Shown: positions 9,685 through 18,438 of the stretch, in pieces
Numbering within the stretch: position 1 is the first letter of the stretch
How the letters are laid out: every line of letters starts with the position of its first letter
Origin: Paenibacillus_AP thailandensis
Lineage (GTDB): Bacteria > Bacillota > Bacilli > Paenibacillales > Paenibacillaceae
NCBI RefSeq assembly: GCF_042685365.1
Contig: NZ_JBHUMY010000032.1
Coordinates: 140,263-204,262 of the forward strand
Reading direction: 5' to 3'
Length of the DNA: 64,000 nt
Notes under the pieces: generated by a model
Seen by the model: only the letters and a program-made list of their open reading frames with translations
Databases searched by the model: none
Told to the model about the DNA's origin: nothing
Made by a program: the position numbers and the translations under genes

Positions 9685-10869
9685 ATGTCCTTAAAACGTC
9701 TTGTATCGGATACGATTGAAAAGCAAGCCGAAACGTTCAAAGCGATATCCCGTTCCATCGGGCGCAATCCCGAGCTGGGACACCGGGAATACGAGGCCGC
9801 CCGGCTGCTTACCGCGGAGCTGGAAAAGCAAGGCTTCTCCGTCGAGCGCGGCACGCTTGGACTTGAGACCGCTTTTATCGGCAGCTATTCCGCCGTCAAG
9901 CCCGGTCCGACCGCCGCGTTTCTGTGCGAATACGATGCGCTGCCGGAGCTGGGACACGCCTGCGGCCATCACCTCATCTGCTCGATGAGCCTGGCGGCCG
10001 CCGTCGGCTTGAAAGCCGCCGTTGACGAGCTTGGCGGTACGATCCGCGTATACGGCACGCCGGCGGAAGAAACGGCGGGCGCCAAGGTGACGATGGCGGC
10101 GGCAGGGTTGTTCGACGACTGCGACTTCGCCCTGATGGCCCATCCTTATTATTCGTTCGAGAAATCCGGCGAATCGTTGGCGATGGACGCCGTCCGTTAC
10201 GAATTTGCCGGGAAAGCGGCCCATGCCGCGGCCAGCCCTCACGAAGGCGTCAACGCGCTTGACGCGGTGATCCAGCTGTTTAATGCGGTGAACGCGCTGC
10301 GCCAGCAAGTGCGGAGCGACGCTCGCATCCACGGCATTATCGACAACGGCGGCAAAGCGCCCAACATTATTCCGGACTATGCGTCGGCCAAATTTTATAT
10401 CCGTTCCGCCAGCCGCTCCTATACGAACGAACTTGCGGCGAAGGTGCGCCGCTGCGCCGAAGGAGCGGCTCTGCAGACGGGAGCCGCGTTAACGGTGACC
10501 AACTACGAGTTGTCCTACGACGAGCTGCTGACGAACGAGACGCTGTCCGAACGGTTTACGGCCAACCTGCTCGAAGGCGGGGTGCGGCCGGAGGAGATCG
10601 AGACCGGCAAGGATCACGGCTCGCTTGATTTGGGCAACGTCTCGCTGCGCTGCCCGGCCATTCATCCGTACGTCAAAATCGTCGAACAGCGCTATTCGCT
10701 GCATACGCCGGAATTTCGCGACGCCGCAATGACTGAGCAAGCGCTCGACCGCATGATTTTCGCGGCCCGGATGCTGGCGGCCACCGCCTACGACGTATTC
10801 GCGGACCCGAAGCTGCTGGCCGCCATACGCGCCGAGTTCGAGGCGAGCGTCCGGCGCCGGCTGTCGTAA
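9685..10869 (+). CDS. M20-family amidohydrolase/aminoacylase
   Basis: 394 residues from ATG 9685, with GGAGG at about 9671; an in-frame ATG at 9664 lies upstream of that site. It belongs to the M20D metallopeptidase-like amidohydrolases: CEYDALPELGHACGHHLI (metal-site Cys93, His91, His95/96) and PAEETAGAK (Glu128/129), with a dimerisation lid at about 170-290. Relatives cleave N-acyl amino acids, aminobenzoyl-glutamate or similar amides; the substrate is unknown. It follows the AraC gene on the same strand and precedes a second AraC gene by 45 bases. Confidence 0.85.
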   Translation: MSLKRLVSDTIEKQAETFKAISRSIGRNPELGHREYEAARLLTAELEKQGFSVERGTLGLETAFIGSYSAVKPGPTAAFLCEYDALPELGHACGHHLICSMSLAAAVGLKAAVDELGGTIRVYGTPAEETAGAKVTMAAAGLFDDCDFALMAHPYYSFEKSGESLAMDAVRYEFAGKAAHAAASPHEGVNALDAVIQLFNAVNALRQQVRSDARIHGIIDNGGKAPNIIPDYASAKFYIRSASRSYTNELAAKVRRCAEGAALQTGAALTVTNYELSYDELLTNETLSERFTANLLEGGVRPEEIETGKDHGSLDLGNVSLRCPAIHPYVKIVEQRYSLHTPEFRDAAMTEQALDRMIFAARMLAATAYDVFADPKLLAAIRAEFEASVRRRLS

Positions 10870-10914
10870 CGATCGCCCCCGCCGGGGCGGCCATTTTTGG
10901 AGGGAGGATAAGCC

Positions 10915-11781
10915 ATGGAAGCCGTAAACGAAAAAGTCGCCTACGAGAACCCTCTTCTATCGCTGCGCATTTTCAGCCCCAATCGGGACAGCGCCGGTTT
11001 GACGAACTGGCATTACCATCGCCAATTGGAGCTTTTATACATCATTGATGGAGAGCTGCACGTCGACATCGAGGACGAAAGCCACCTCATCGGCCCCGGC
11101 GACGTCATTATTGTAGGCGCTTCCCAACTGCATCGCGACCGAAGCGTCGGAGCCCTCAATTATATCGTGCTGCAGTTTGACCTGGAGCAATTTTTTGACC
11201 ACAGCACGATTCCGTACATGCGGTATTTTTCCGAAACGAAAAATCCGCTGAGCAAAGCCAATTATATTTTCCGCGAAAATCCGGAAGTCAACGCCGCGGT
11301 AGGCCGGTGCATCAACGCCATTCTCGACGAGGCGACGCGCAAGGACACCGGCTACGAGCTTGCCGTCAGCATGCTGATCAAGCAAATCCTGCTGCTGCTG
11401 CTCCGCAACGACAGCCGCAAAGCGCTTGTCGAGCAGGACGAATTCGACCGGATTCGGCTTGGCCCCGTGCTCGACTATGTCGAAGGCCATCTGACCGGAC
11501 GGATTCAAGTCGACGAGGTATGCCGGATCGCGAATATGAGTTATTTTTATTTCGTGAAGTTTTTTAAGAAGGCGATCGGCATGTCCTTTACGGAATATGT
11601 CAATTACCGCAAAATCAAATGGGCCGAGCGCATTTTATTGACCAAAGATTTAAGCATTTCCGAGGTTGGCGAACGGATCGGAATGCCGAACATGGCGCAT
11701 TTTTACAAGATGTTTAAAAAATACAACGATTGCTCCCCCAAGCAGTTCCAGCGGAAAATGCTCGATTGGAACCGGCAATAA
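10915..11781 (+). CDS. AraC-family regulator with cupin sensor
   Basis: 288 residues; GGAGG lies 11 bases before the ATG. N-terminal cupin (NWHYHRQLELLYIIDGELHV, about 28-95) and C-terminal AraC double HTH (about 185-285; GRIQVDEVCRIANMSYFYFV, ISEVGERIGMPNMAHFYKMF). It probably controls the adjacent M20 gene or sugar genes elsewhere. The gene ends at a bidirectional terminator shared with the response regulator on the other strand. Confidence 0.88.
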   Translation: MEAVNEKVAYENPLLSLRIFSPNRDSAGLTNWHYHRQLELLYIIDGELHVDIEDESHLIGPGDVIIVGASQLHRDRSVGALNYIVLQFDLEQFFDHSTIPYMRYFSETKNPLSKANYIFRENPEVNAAVGRCINAILDEATRKDTGYELAVSMLIKQILLLLLRNDSRKALVEQDEFDRIRLGPVLDYVEGHLTGRIQVDEVCRIANMSYFYFVKFFKKAIGMSFTEYVNYRKIKWAERILLTKDLSISEVGERIGMPNMAHFYKMFKKYNDCSPKQFQRKMLDWNRQ

Positions 11782-11818
11782 CAAAACCTTTATCGAGGTC
11801 AATACGAGATAAGCGCAA

Positions 11819-11867
11819 AAAAAAGGAATGGACGGCAACCGATTTCGGTCCCGTTCATTCCTTTTTT
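11819..11867. terminator. bidirectional terminator between convergent genes
   Basis: AAAAAAGGAATGGACGG (11819-11835) pairs with CCGTTCATTCCTTTTTT (11851-11867) with one mismatch, giving a U tract on both strands. Confidence 0.85.
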
Positions 11868-11910
11868 CAACTCGGCCGCGTCAAGCCGCAATTCAGTGGC
11901 CGACGGTCGA

Positions 11911-12612
11911 TTATTTGGGCATCACCAGCTTATAGCCGACGCCGCGGATCGATTCGATCTGAACCGACTCCTGTCCGAGCTCGAGCTTCTTGCGTAGCGA
12001 GCTGACATGCACGTCGACGGTCCGCTGTCCGCCGATGTAATCGAAGCCCCAGACGACGTTCATCAGATCGTCCCGCGTAATGACCATGCCCGGGCGCTGC
12101 ACCAAATAAAGCAATACCTCGAACTCTTTCGGACGAAGCGGAACGAGCTCGCCCCCCAGCACCACTTCGTATTTCTCCGGATAAATCGATAGATCCCCGA
12201 CCGTAATGACCTTTTCGTTCGACTCCGAAGGCTTCAGATCGTCCTGCTGGGTTCGGCGGAGCACGGCGGACACCCGCGCCAGCAGCTCGGCGACGCCAAA
12301 CGGCTTCGTAATATAGTCGTCCGCCCCATGCTTAAGACCTTGCACCACTTCTTCTTCCGCGTTGCGCGCGGTCAGTATGATCACCGGCGTCTTCGTACCG
12401 CTCTGGCGAAGCCGGTTCAGCACCTCAAAGCCGTTAAGCCCGGGGAGCATTATATCGAGAATAATGAGGTCGAAGCTTTGCTGCAGCGCAGTTTGAAGTC
12501 CTTCCCCTCCATGGTCGATAACCGTCGTTTCGTAGCCTTCTTGCGACAAATTATAAGACAATAGCCGAGCCAGTGTCGGCTCGTCCTCAATGACGAGCAC
12601 CTTATGCGGCAT
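11911..12612 (-). CDS. OmpR/PhoP-type response regulator
   Basis: 233 residues. Receiver domain 1-120 with acidic pocket E9/D10, phosphoacceptor Asp53 (LIILDIMLPG) and Lys103 (DDYITKPFG). Winged-helix effector about 135-231 (RPKEFEVLLYLVQRPG, GQRTVDVHVSSLRKKL). It is paired with the kinase encoded just upstream (59-base gap). The sequence is close to PhoP-type regulators of phosphate response, but that assignment is not secure: here the kinase gene comes first, opposite to the usual phoP-phoR order. Confidence 0.88.
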   Translation of the reverse strand: MPHKVLVIEDEPTLARLLSYNLSQEGYETTVIDHGGEGLQTALQQSFDLIILDIMLPGLNGFEVLNRLRQSGTKTPVIILTARNAEEEVVQGLKHGADDYITKPFGVAELLARVSAVLRRTQQDDLKPSESNEKVITVGDLSIYPEKYEVVLGGELVPLRPKEFEVLLYLVQRPGMVITRDDLMNVVWGFDYIGGQRTVDVHVSSLRKKLELGQESVQIESIRGVGYKLVMPK

Positions 12613-12671
12613 ATTCAGACAACTCCCAGCTTCGCGAATGTTCGCTACTCTATTTTTCTGATACGTTTATT

Positions 12672-14465
12672 TTATCCCGTAATGGCCGACTCCTGCAATA
12701 CAGGTAAAACAATTGTAAATGTCGAACCCTCGCCTACCTCGCTCGTGACCGTTATTGTCCCTTTATGAAGTTCAACCAAATGCTTTACGATGGATAAGCC
12801 GAGTCCCGTACCGCCGGAGCTGCGCGAACGCGCTTTGTCCACCCGGTAGAACCGTTCGAAAATACGCGGCAAATCCTTTTTCGGAATGCCGATGCCGGTA
12901 TCGCTGATCGAAATGGCGATGTGGTCCTCGTCCAGGCTCCGGGCCCGAACGAGAACTTTGCCGCCTTCCGGCGTATAGCTGATGCCGTTCGCAAGCAAAT
13001 TCATCATAATTTGGCGAAGCCGGTCCTCGTCCGCTTCGACGTAAAGTCCTTCCTCCAGATCGGTCTCGACGGAAATCGCCTTTTTTTCCGCTTGCGCGGC
13101 GATGACTTGCACCGTTTTATCGATAAAGGCGTCTATCTCAATAGGCGAAAACACAAGCGGAACCCTGCGGGACTCCACCTTCGACAGCTCCAGAATATCG
13201 CCGATAAGCCGGTTCAGACGGTCGCTTTCGTCAAAAATAATTTGCAGAAACGACCGCGCCGTTTCTTCATCTTTCACGCCGCCGCTAAGCAGCGTCTCCG
13301 CAAAGCCTTTGACCGCGGCGATCGGCGTCTTCAGCTCATGGGAAACGTTCGCCACAAACTCGCTTCTGACGCGTTCCAGCCTGCGGACGGCGGTCACGTC
13401 CTGCAGCACGAGCAGCACGCCGGCGAATTCGCCGTTTTCCGAATGTACCGGCACAAGATTCAGCTCCAGCAGCCTCTCCTCCGGAAAATAAAACGTAATC
13501 TCGTCCCGAATCAGCTTGCCGTTCGTCAATCCTTCTTGAATCATCTGGGAAAGCTCGTATTGCTGCTTGGCTTCCGTATAGTGCCGCCCGACCAGCTCGC
13601 GCGCCGAGAAGCCCAACACTTCTTCCGCCCGCCGGTTCATCAGCAGAAACCGACCGGACCGGTCGATCATGACGATGCCGTTGATCATATTGTCCAGAAC
13701 CGTCTCCAGCTGCGATTCGTTCCGCTGAATCCGGTTCATCTGGATTTGAAGGCTTTCGGCCATCGCATTTATGGCATGGCCCAGCTCTCCGATCTCGTCC
13801 CGCTTCCGTACCTTAACCCTCGCTTTATAATCCATCTTCGTAATCCGTTTGGCTACGTTCGTAATTTGCTCGAGCGGGAGCGTCAAGCTTTGCGCGATTT
13901 TATAGCTGATTAACCCGGCGGCCGCAAAAAGCAGCAGCAGCCATCCGATTAGCGCGGCCCATAGCTGGGTAATGCTCTGTTCGACGTCTTTCAGGCTCAT
14001 GGATAGACGGATAACCGGCGATGCCGGATTCGAGGCATCGACCGGAATGGCGACATACAGCAAATTTTGCGTCAGCGTTTCGCTTTTGCGAATGGCCAGC
14101 CCTACGCCGTCCTTATGTGCCTCGACAATTTCCGCGCGGGTGGCGTGATTTTCCATGGTCGCCGGATCGTGATCGGAATCGCCAAGCACGGTGCCGTCTC
14201 CGGCTATAAAGGTGACGCGGGCATCGGCGTTTTGTTTCAGCGCCAAGGCTTCCTTCGTATAATAATCGAGCAGCTCCTCCTTCGAGCCGCTCTCGGGCCA
14301 ATCCATCTTCGAGACGATAATCCGCATCTCCCGAATCATGCTTTCCTCCAACGCGTGAATATGGCTGTCCTTGAAGGTTTTTGCCATAATGAGACCCGCC
14401 GCGCTGACGGATAAAGCGACCAATACAATCATAATTAACGTCAAACGATTGCGGAAACTGTTCAT
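12672..14465 (-). CDS. PhoR/ResE-type sensor histidine kinase
   Basis: About 597 residues; ATG 14465 or GTG 14468 both fit AAGGAG upstream. TM1 at about 10-30, extracytoplasmic sensor about 35-165, TM2 about 170-192, HAMP to about 245, PAS about 255-360, HisKA with His376 counted from ATG 14465 (ANVSHELKTPIAAVKG), and HATPase_c with N, G1 (DTGIGIP) and G2 (GGTGLGLS) boxes. This layout is that of PhoR/WalK/ResE kinases. It phosphorylates the response regulator encoded downstream. The region upstream is a 400-base pyrimidine-rich gap. Confidence 0.9.
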   Translation of the reverse strand: MNSFRNRLTLIMIVLVALSVSAAGLIMAKTFKDSHIHALEESMIREMRIIVSKMDWPESGSKEELLDYYTKEALALKQNADARVTFIAGDGTVLGDSDHDPATMENHATRAEIVEAHKDGVGLAIRKSETLTQNLLYVAIPVDASNPASPVIRLSMSLKDVEQSITQLWAALIGWLLLLFAAAGLISYKIAQSLTLPLEQITNVAKRITKMDYKARVKVRKRDEIGELGHAINAMAESLQIQMNRIQRNESQLETVLDNMINGIVMIDRSGRFLLMNRRAEEVLGFSARELVGRHYTEAKQQYELSQMIQEGLTNGKLIRDEITFYFPEERLLELNLVPVHSENGEFAGVLLVLQDVTAVRRLERVRSEFVANVSHELKTPIAAVKGFAETLLSGGVKDEETARSFLQIIFDESDRLNRLIGDILELSKVESRRVPLVFSPIEIDAFIDKTVQVIAAQAEKKAISVETDLEEGLYVEADEDRLRQIMMNLLANGISYTPEGGKVLVRARSLDEDHIAISISDTGIGIPKKDLPRIFERFYRVDKARSRSSGGTGLGLSIVKHLVELHKGTITVTSEVGEGSTFTIVLPVLQESAITG

Positions 14466-14568
14466 CACTGCCAATCACTCCTTGCCCATGTTCCGTCCAT
14501 GCCTTCCTTATCGTACATGCCCGGCGGTTATAAGCCAATAGAAGCTTTATTAATTTATTGTAAATTTC

Positions 14569-14804
14569 TTGACGTTTTCTATAACGCCTACACCGTCAAA
14601 ACTTATTCTCCCCCTAATCGATTGCTGCCTTCCTTTCCCCATTTTGTTGTCCTGCCTCCCCTTTCTAAGTCCTATCCTCTTTCATTTTTTTGTCCTGTTT
14701 ATCTTCGTTGTCCTTGAAAAGCTAACGCTTACCTATCTTCTCCTCGTTTTTCCTTGCCTTTTCTTTCCTTGCCCCTCCTTCCCGTCAATTGCCAGGTCCC
14801 CCTG
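14569..14804. other. pyrimidine-rich gap without a gene
   Basis: The plus strand is dominated by C and T runs (for example CTGCCTTCCTTTCC and TTTTCTTTCCTTGCCC) over more than 200 bases. No credible ribosome site or protein-like frame was seen on either strand, and no tandem period could be defined by eye. Confidence 0.5.
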
Positions 14805-14834
14805 CTGGCAGGGCTGAACAAATCGCATTATAAT
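14805..14834 (+). promoter_or_regulatory. sigma-A-type promoter of the HD-domain gene
   Basis: CTGGCA (14805-14810), an 18-base spacer, and a perfect TATAAT (14829-14834), 45 bases before the ATG. Confidence 0.55.
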
Positions 14835-14878
14835 GGGCCTGTAGGGCGTTGCCCGCGGAAAGGAAGCAGCCGATCATT

Positions 14879-16018
14879 ATGAAAAACGGTAAATTTACGA
14901 ATACCATTATTCAAATGCAATTCGTACCCCGATGGAGCGAGTATGCCCCCAGATTCGAAGACAATGCGGCGAGCCACAGCTTTCGCTGTGCGGCCGTTGC
15001 GATTTTGGCCGGGCTTGCCGAGGAGATGCTGTTCGAACGGCCCATCGACAAGCTGAAGCTTGTATCCCGTGCGCTCTGGGCGGATTTGAGCAACACGTTA
15101 ACCGGATCGATCAAGCATGCGACCAAAAAAGAAATGCATGTCGCCGGCCATATTCGCGCGATGGAGCAGGAGTTAAGCAAAGAAATCGTTTCCTATCTGT
15201 CGCGTTCGCTGCAGCAGGCCGCTTACGACGCCATTGTCAACGCGCAGGACGATACCCGTGTCGGCAGGCTTGTTGAAGCGATCGACACCTTCGACGCTTT
15301 TTTATTTTGCCACCGGGAAGCTGCCTACGGCTCCAACCCTTTTTTCCGCAGCAAAGTTCAGGAGCTTCGAAGCAAAATCGACACCTACGACATACCGTCC
15401 ATCAAATGGTTGATTGCCGAATTCGATAAGCAAGATGGCGTCCGCGAGTTTCTCGACAATATTATGAACCTCGATACCGTTCAACGCTGGAACGGCAGCT
15501 ACAATCTGGTGCCGGACAATGACGCGACGCATTCCTTCCGGGTCGCATCGCTCGCATTGTTTAACGGGCTGCTGGAGCGGGAGCGGTTCGGCTTGAAGCA
15601 TATTAACCTTTACCGCCTTGTAGGCAAGTCTGTTCTGCACGATCTGCCCGAGATCGTCTCCGGCGACGTCGTTTCGAACATTAAGCATCGCAGTCCCGAG
15701 CTAAAACTCGCGTTCGAACAGTACGAGAGGCAAACGGCCGAAAACATGATCGCCCGTCTGCCCGCTCCGTTCCACGAAACAATGCTCGACCTGATGGCCG
15801 ATCCCAAATCGTCCGATTACGAAGGGGTCATGGTCGATATCGCCGACAAGCTGGACGCTTTAATAAAAGCCGGGCTCGAAATGCGGAATAACCCCCGTTA
15901 TGCCGAAACCTATTACGATCAATTGGTAAGCATCCAACACCGATTCGAGAATCCATCCGTTATTTTTTTCTTGGCCTACATTTTGCATGATCTGACCTAT
16001 TCCAACTTCGCCAATTAA
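14879..16018 (+). CDS. tandem HD-domain (YfbR-like) phosphohydrolase, first copy degenerate
   Basis: 379 residues from ATG 14879 (AAGGAAG upstream; an in-frame TTG at 14849 lies before it). Two homologous halves are visible. The first has NAASHSFRCAAVAILAGL and LWADLSNTLTGSIKH; the second has NDATHSFRVASLALFNGL and VLHDLPEIVSGDVVSNIKH. YfbR-type 5'-deoxynucleotidases need His, His-Asp and a distal Asp. The second half keeps HD and VDIADKLDA, while the first has Ala-Asp in place of His-Asp and so has probably lost metal binding there. The expected role is nucleotide-monophosphate hydrolysis. The internal duplication makes it twice the usual size. Confidence 0.8.
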   Translation: MKNGKFTNTIIQMQFVPRWSEYAPRFEDNAASHSFRCAAVAILAGLAEEMLFERPIDKLKLVSRALWADLSNTLTGSIKHATKKEMHVAGHIRAMEQELSKEIVSYLSRSLQQAAYDAIVNAQDDTRVGRLVEAIDTFDAFLFCHREAAYGSNPFFRSKVQELRSKIDTYDIPSIKWLIAEFDKQDGVREFLDNIMNLDTVQRWNGSYNLVPDNDATHSFRVASLALFNGLLERERFGLKHINLYRLVGKSVLHDLPEIVSGDVVSNIKHRSPELKLAFEQYERQTAENMIARLPAPFHETMLDLMADPKSSDYEGVMVDIADKLDALIKAGLEMRNNPRYAETYYDQLVSIQHRFENPSVIFFLAYILHDLTYSNFAN

Positions 16019-16023
16019 AGAGT

Positions 16024-16075
16024 CATGAAAAAAGATGGCTTGATCCCTTTTGGATTGCTGCCGTCTTTTTTCATG
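16024..16075 (+). terminator. terminator after the HD-domain gene
   Basis: CATGAAAAAAGATGGC (16024-16039) pairs with GCCGTCTTTTTTCATG (16060-16075), one mismatch. Confidence 0.75.
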
Positions 16076-16120
16076 CCGACTTCCATAAGACTCCTCTCCG
16101 CCAACGACTTGCTTATCGCA

Positions 16121-16348
16121 GTCCTTTTAGCCGCTATCCCCTTTGCTCAGTTCAACCATTCTTCACTCTCTTTTCGTATCGGTCCTATCGCTCACGCAAG
16201 CTTTAAGCTGCTATTTGCTGTCCTTTTAGTCGCTATCCCCTTTGCTCAGTTTAACCATTCTTCACTCTCTTTCGTATCGGTCTTATCGCTCACGCAAGCG
16301 GCAAACTGCTATTGGGTTGTCCTTTTACCCGCTATCCCCTTTACTCAG
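16121..16348. repeat. 99-bp tandem repeat, 2.3 copies
   Basis: The core GTCCTTTTAGCCGCTATCCC + CTTTGCTCAG starts at 16121, 16220 and 16319, exactly 99 bases apart. The first two units agree through most of their length (both continue with ACCATTCTTCACTCTCTTT and ATCGCTCACGCAAGC). The third is cut after the core. Inverted copies of the same core lie at 18175-18301. Confidence 0.9.
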
Positions 16349-16387
16349 CCTATGTTCATCCAGACCATAGATAGTCGTCAGTTTCAC

Positions 16388-16434
16388 TTGAAACAGGAAC
16401 ATATGTTTGGTATAATTAATGAGAACATATGTTC
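16388..16434 (+). promoter_or_regulatory. promoter with two LexA (SOS) boxes
   Basis: TTGAAA (16388-16393), a 17-base spacer and TATAAT (16411-16416). GGAACATATGTTTG (16396-16409) lies within the spacer and AGAACATATGTTCG (16422-16435) just after the -10. Each differs from the Bacillus LexA box CGAACRNRYGTTYG only at the first base. The palindromes would block RNA polymerase when LexA is bound. Confidence 0.75.
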
Positions 16435-16460
16435 GAATTTCATCAAAGGAGGACCCGGAG

Positions 16461-17333
16461 ATGCAGGAGCTTCTACATCAATTCGAAGAGCAGTTTGAAA
16501 CGCCCGAGGATTGTTATTCGTTTCTGCTCCAAATCAAATGGCCGGGCGGATTCGAGTGTCCGCGTTGTTCGCATAGACAATGCTACGTTATCGCAACCCG
16601 CAAGCTGCCCCTTTACGAATGTCGGGACTGCCGGTATCAAGCCTCGTTAATTTCAGGCACCGTCATGGAAAAGTCCCGAACCTCGCTGCGTAAATGGTTG
16701 CTTGCCTTGTATCTTTTTACACACCCTTCAATTGATGGCCTTAATGCTGTCCGGCTTGCCGAATGCTTGAAAGTTACTTATAAAACGGCCTGGTCGATGC
16801 TTCACAAAATCCGTCAAGCCGTGTCTCAGTTCGATGATGCCAAGCCTTTGGACGGCAAAGTTGATGTTATCGTTACTCCCTACTGCAGGCCGCTTCTCGG
16901 GTCTCTCGAACCTCATCCAAAGGAAAGTCCGGTTATTGTCGGGGCCAATCTGAATGAAGCTTCGAACGAAGCATCCGTAATAAAAATGAAGATTGCAGAA
17001 CGTTCGATGCTCCGCGCAACGAATGCTTGCTTTCTATTTCCTCAAGGAGAGCAATGGTTTACATCGTGCCACTCTTCGGAAACGGCCTCCGTAACCTATA
17101 TTCGGAAACCCATCGATTACCGTCCGCAAACCATTGTTCTGCGTCAACTTGCCAAACAAGCACAAAAATGGATGGCCCGACTTTATCGCGGGATCAGCGG
17201 CCCTCATTTGCAGTCTTATTTAGACGAGTTTTGTTTCCGTTATAACAGCCGATCCCCTAAACATAATCAAAACGAGTCCAGCTTTCATCATCTTTGTGCA
17301 GCTTCGTTGTTGCATTCTAGAAAGATCTCATAG
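16461..17333 (+). CDS. IS1595/ISXO2-like transposase derivative, catalytic site eroded
   Basis: 290 residues from ATG 16461 (AGGAGG at 16446). N-terminal zinc ribbon C33-x2-C36...C54-x2-C57 (ECPRCSHRQ, YECRDCRYQ), HTH-like region 90-120 (LAECLKVTYKTAWSMLHKIR), and the family's terminal signature HLQSYLDEFCFRYNSRSP. The first DDE segment, normally G-x-V-E-x-D-E-T/S-Y-x-G-G, reads DGKVDVIVTPYC, so the catalytic Asp is Ile. No Asp fits the second position, and the third acidic residue before the tail is missing. No terminal inverted repeats typical of an IS were found. Transposition is unlikely; a DNA-binding role after domestication is a guess. Control by LexA is suggested by its promoter. Confidence 0.72.
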   Translation: MQELLHQFEEQFETPEDCYSFLLQIKWPGGFECPRCSHRQCYVIATRKLPLYECRDCRYQASLISGTVMEKSRTSLRKWLLALYLFTHPSIDGLNAVRLAECLKVTYKTAWSMLHKIRQAVSQFDDAKPLDGKVDVIVTPYCRPLLGSLEPHPKESPVIVGANLNEASNEASVIKMKIAERSMLRATNACFLFPQGEQWFTSCHSSETASVTYIRKPIDYRPQTIVLRQLAKQAQKWMARLYRGISGPHLQSYLDEFCFRYNSRSPKHNQNESSFHHLCAASLLHSRKIS

Positions 17334-17420
17334 ATAAAGATTGCTATGATGGACCTGCGTTTGGAGCTTACTCTTTTAGGGATGCTCTCTTAGGGATGCG
17401 CTTTTGGAGGTGTGCTTTTC

Positions 17421-17556
17421 GGGGTTGCGCTTCTCGGCGTTGCGCTTTTCGGGGTTGCGCTTCTCGGCGTTGCGCTTTTTCGGGGTTGCGCTTCTCGGCG
17501 TTGCGCTTTTCGGGGTTGCGCTTCTCGGCGTTGCGCTTTTCGGGGTTGCGCTTTTG
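17421..17556. repeat. 30-bp minisatellite, about 4.5 units
   Basis: GGGGTTGCGCTTCTC alternates with GGCGTTGCGCTTTTC, four full units plus a part, with one inserted T at 17481. Open frames across it encode only GVALLGVALF-type repeats and lack a convincing start, so no gene is called. Confidence 0.9.
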
Positions 17557-18174
17557 GGGATAGTGCCATGGCTTTGCCTTGGACTTTTAATCCGGGTTGT
17601 ACCTTCGGCTCTTGTTGGAGGCTGCTATTGGATTAGTATCGAGCATTTGCTTTGTGCTCTGGGTTCTACCTTGGACTCGTGCTGAGAGCTTGCTTTTGTC
17701 TTGTGCCTCCAGCCTTTGATTTATGCTCTGGGTTCTACCTTGGATCCGTATTGAGAGCTGGCTTCTGAACTTGTGCCTTCCGACTTTGATTTCAGCTGTT
17801 GCTCTGGATTCTGCTATGAGAGCTCGTGCTCCGTGGTTAGCCTTTGAACTTGTGACGCCAGCCTTTTGTCTTGAATCTGAGTTTTGGGTTGTTGCCCTGA
17901 GTTTGGGCTCTGGACATAGATTGAACTTGTGCTTTGTGTGCTTGGGCTTTATCCATCGGCTTTATCCATGGGCTTTATCAATCGGCTTTATCAATCGGCT
18001 TTATACTTTAACTTTATACTTCGGCATTATACTTTGGCTTTATACTTTGGCCTTTAGTCGCCGTAACTTAACGTCTTGCTTTGAACCGGTTTTTTGGACT
18101 TGCTACTGCTTTAATGAAAACTTCTTGAAACTCTGAGTCACAAACAGTTCTAGTTGTAGTTTTATTTTCATCTC
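17557..18174. other. low-complexity region with degenerate repeats, no gene
   Basis: A 69-bp imperfect repeat starts at 17656 and 17725 (GCTCTGGGTTCTACCTTGGA). At about 17945-18055 a short GGCTTTATC/ACTTTATACTT motif recurs eight or more times. The plus strand is G/T rich. Frames here are compositional artefacts. Confidence 0.6.
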
Positions 18175-18301
18175 CTGAGCTAACGGGATAGCGGCGTAAA
18201 GGAAGCAAAATGATGAAAAGCATTAAAAAGCATTGTTCGTTGACGCAATTGCTTCGATGCTGCGATTATCCTGAGTTAAAGGGATAGCGGCGCAAAGAAA
18301 G
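18175..18301. repeat. inverted copies of the 16.1-kb repeat
   Basis: CTGAGCTAACGGGATAGCGG (18175) and CTGAGTTAAAGGGATAGCGG (18271), 96 bases apart, are the reverse complement of the 99-bp repeat core left of the transposase-like gene. The two blocks flank that gene in inverted orientation, about 1.9 kb apart. Confidence 0.8.
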
Positions 18302-18438
18302 TAAAACGTAAACATAGATAAAAATTTGCTGCCGCAGTTCGCCTTGAGCCTTCTTTAGTTCGTCCTAGAATGACAGCCTAAAGAGGCAGACGCATCAACG
18401 TCCGCCACTATTTAAGGACACGAATAGTTAAAGTTAGG

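Noticed and set aside
16121..16348. CRISPR array
   Set aside because: The repeats are long contiguous tandem units of 99 bases without unique spacers, and no cas gene is nearby.
16461..17333. Active insertion sequence
   Set aside because: Catalytic residues are missing and no terminal inverted repeats or target duplication could be found.
17404..18136. Open frames with GVALLGVALF-like repeats and Leu/Trp-rich protein
   Set aside because: They are direct translations of the minisatellite and low-complexity DNA, without ribosome sites.
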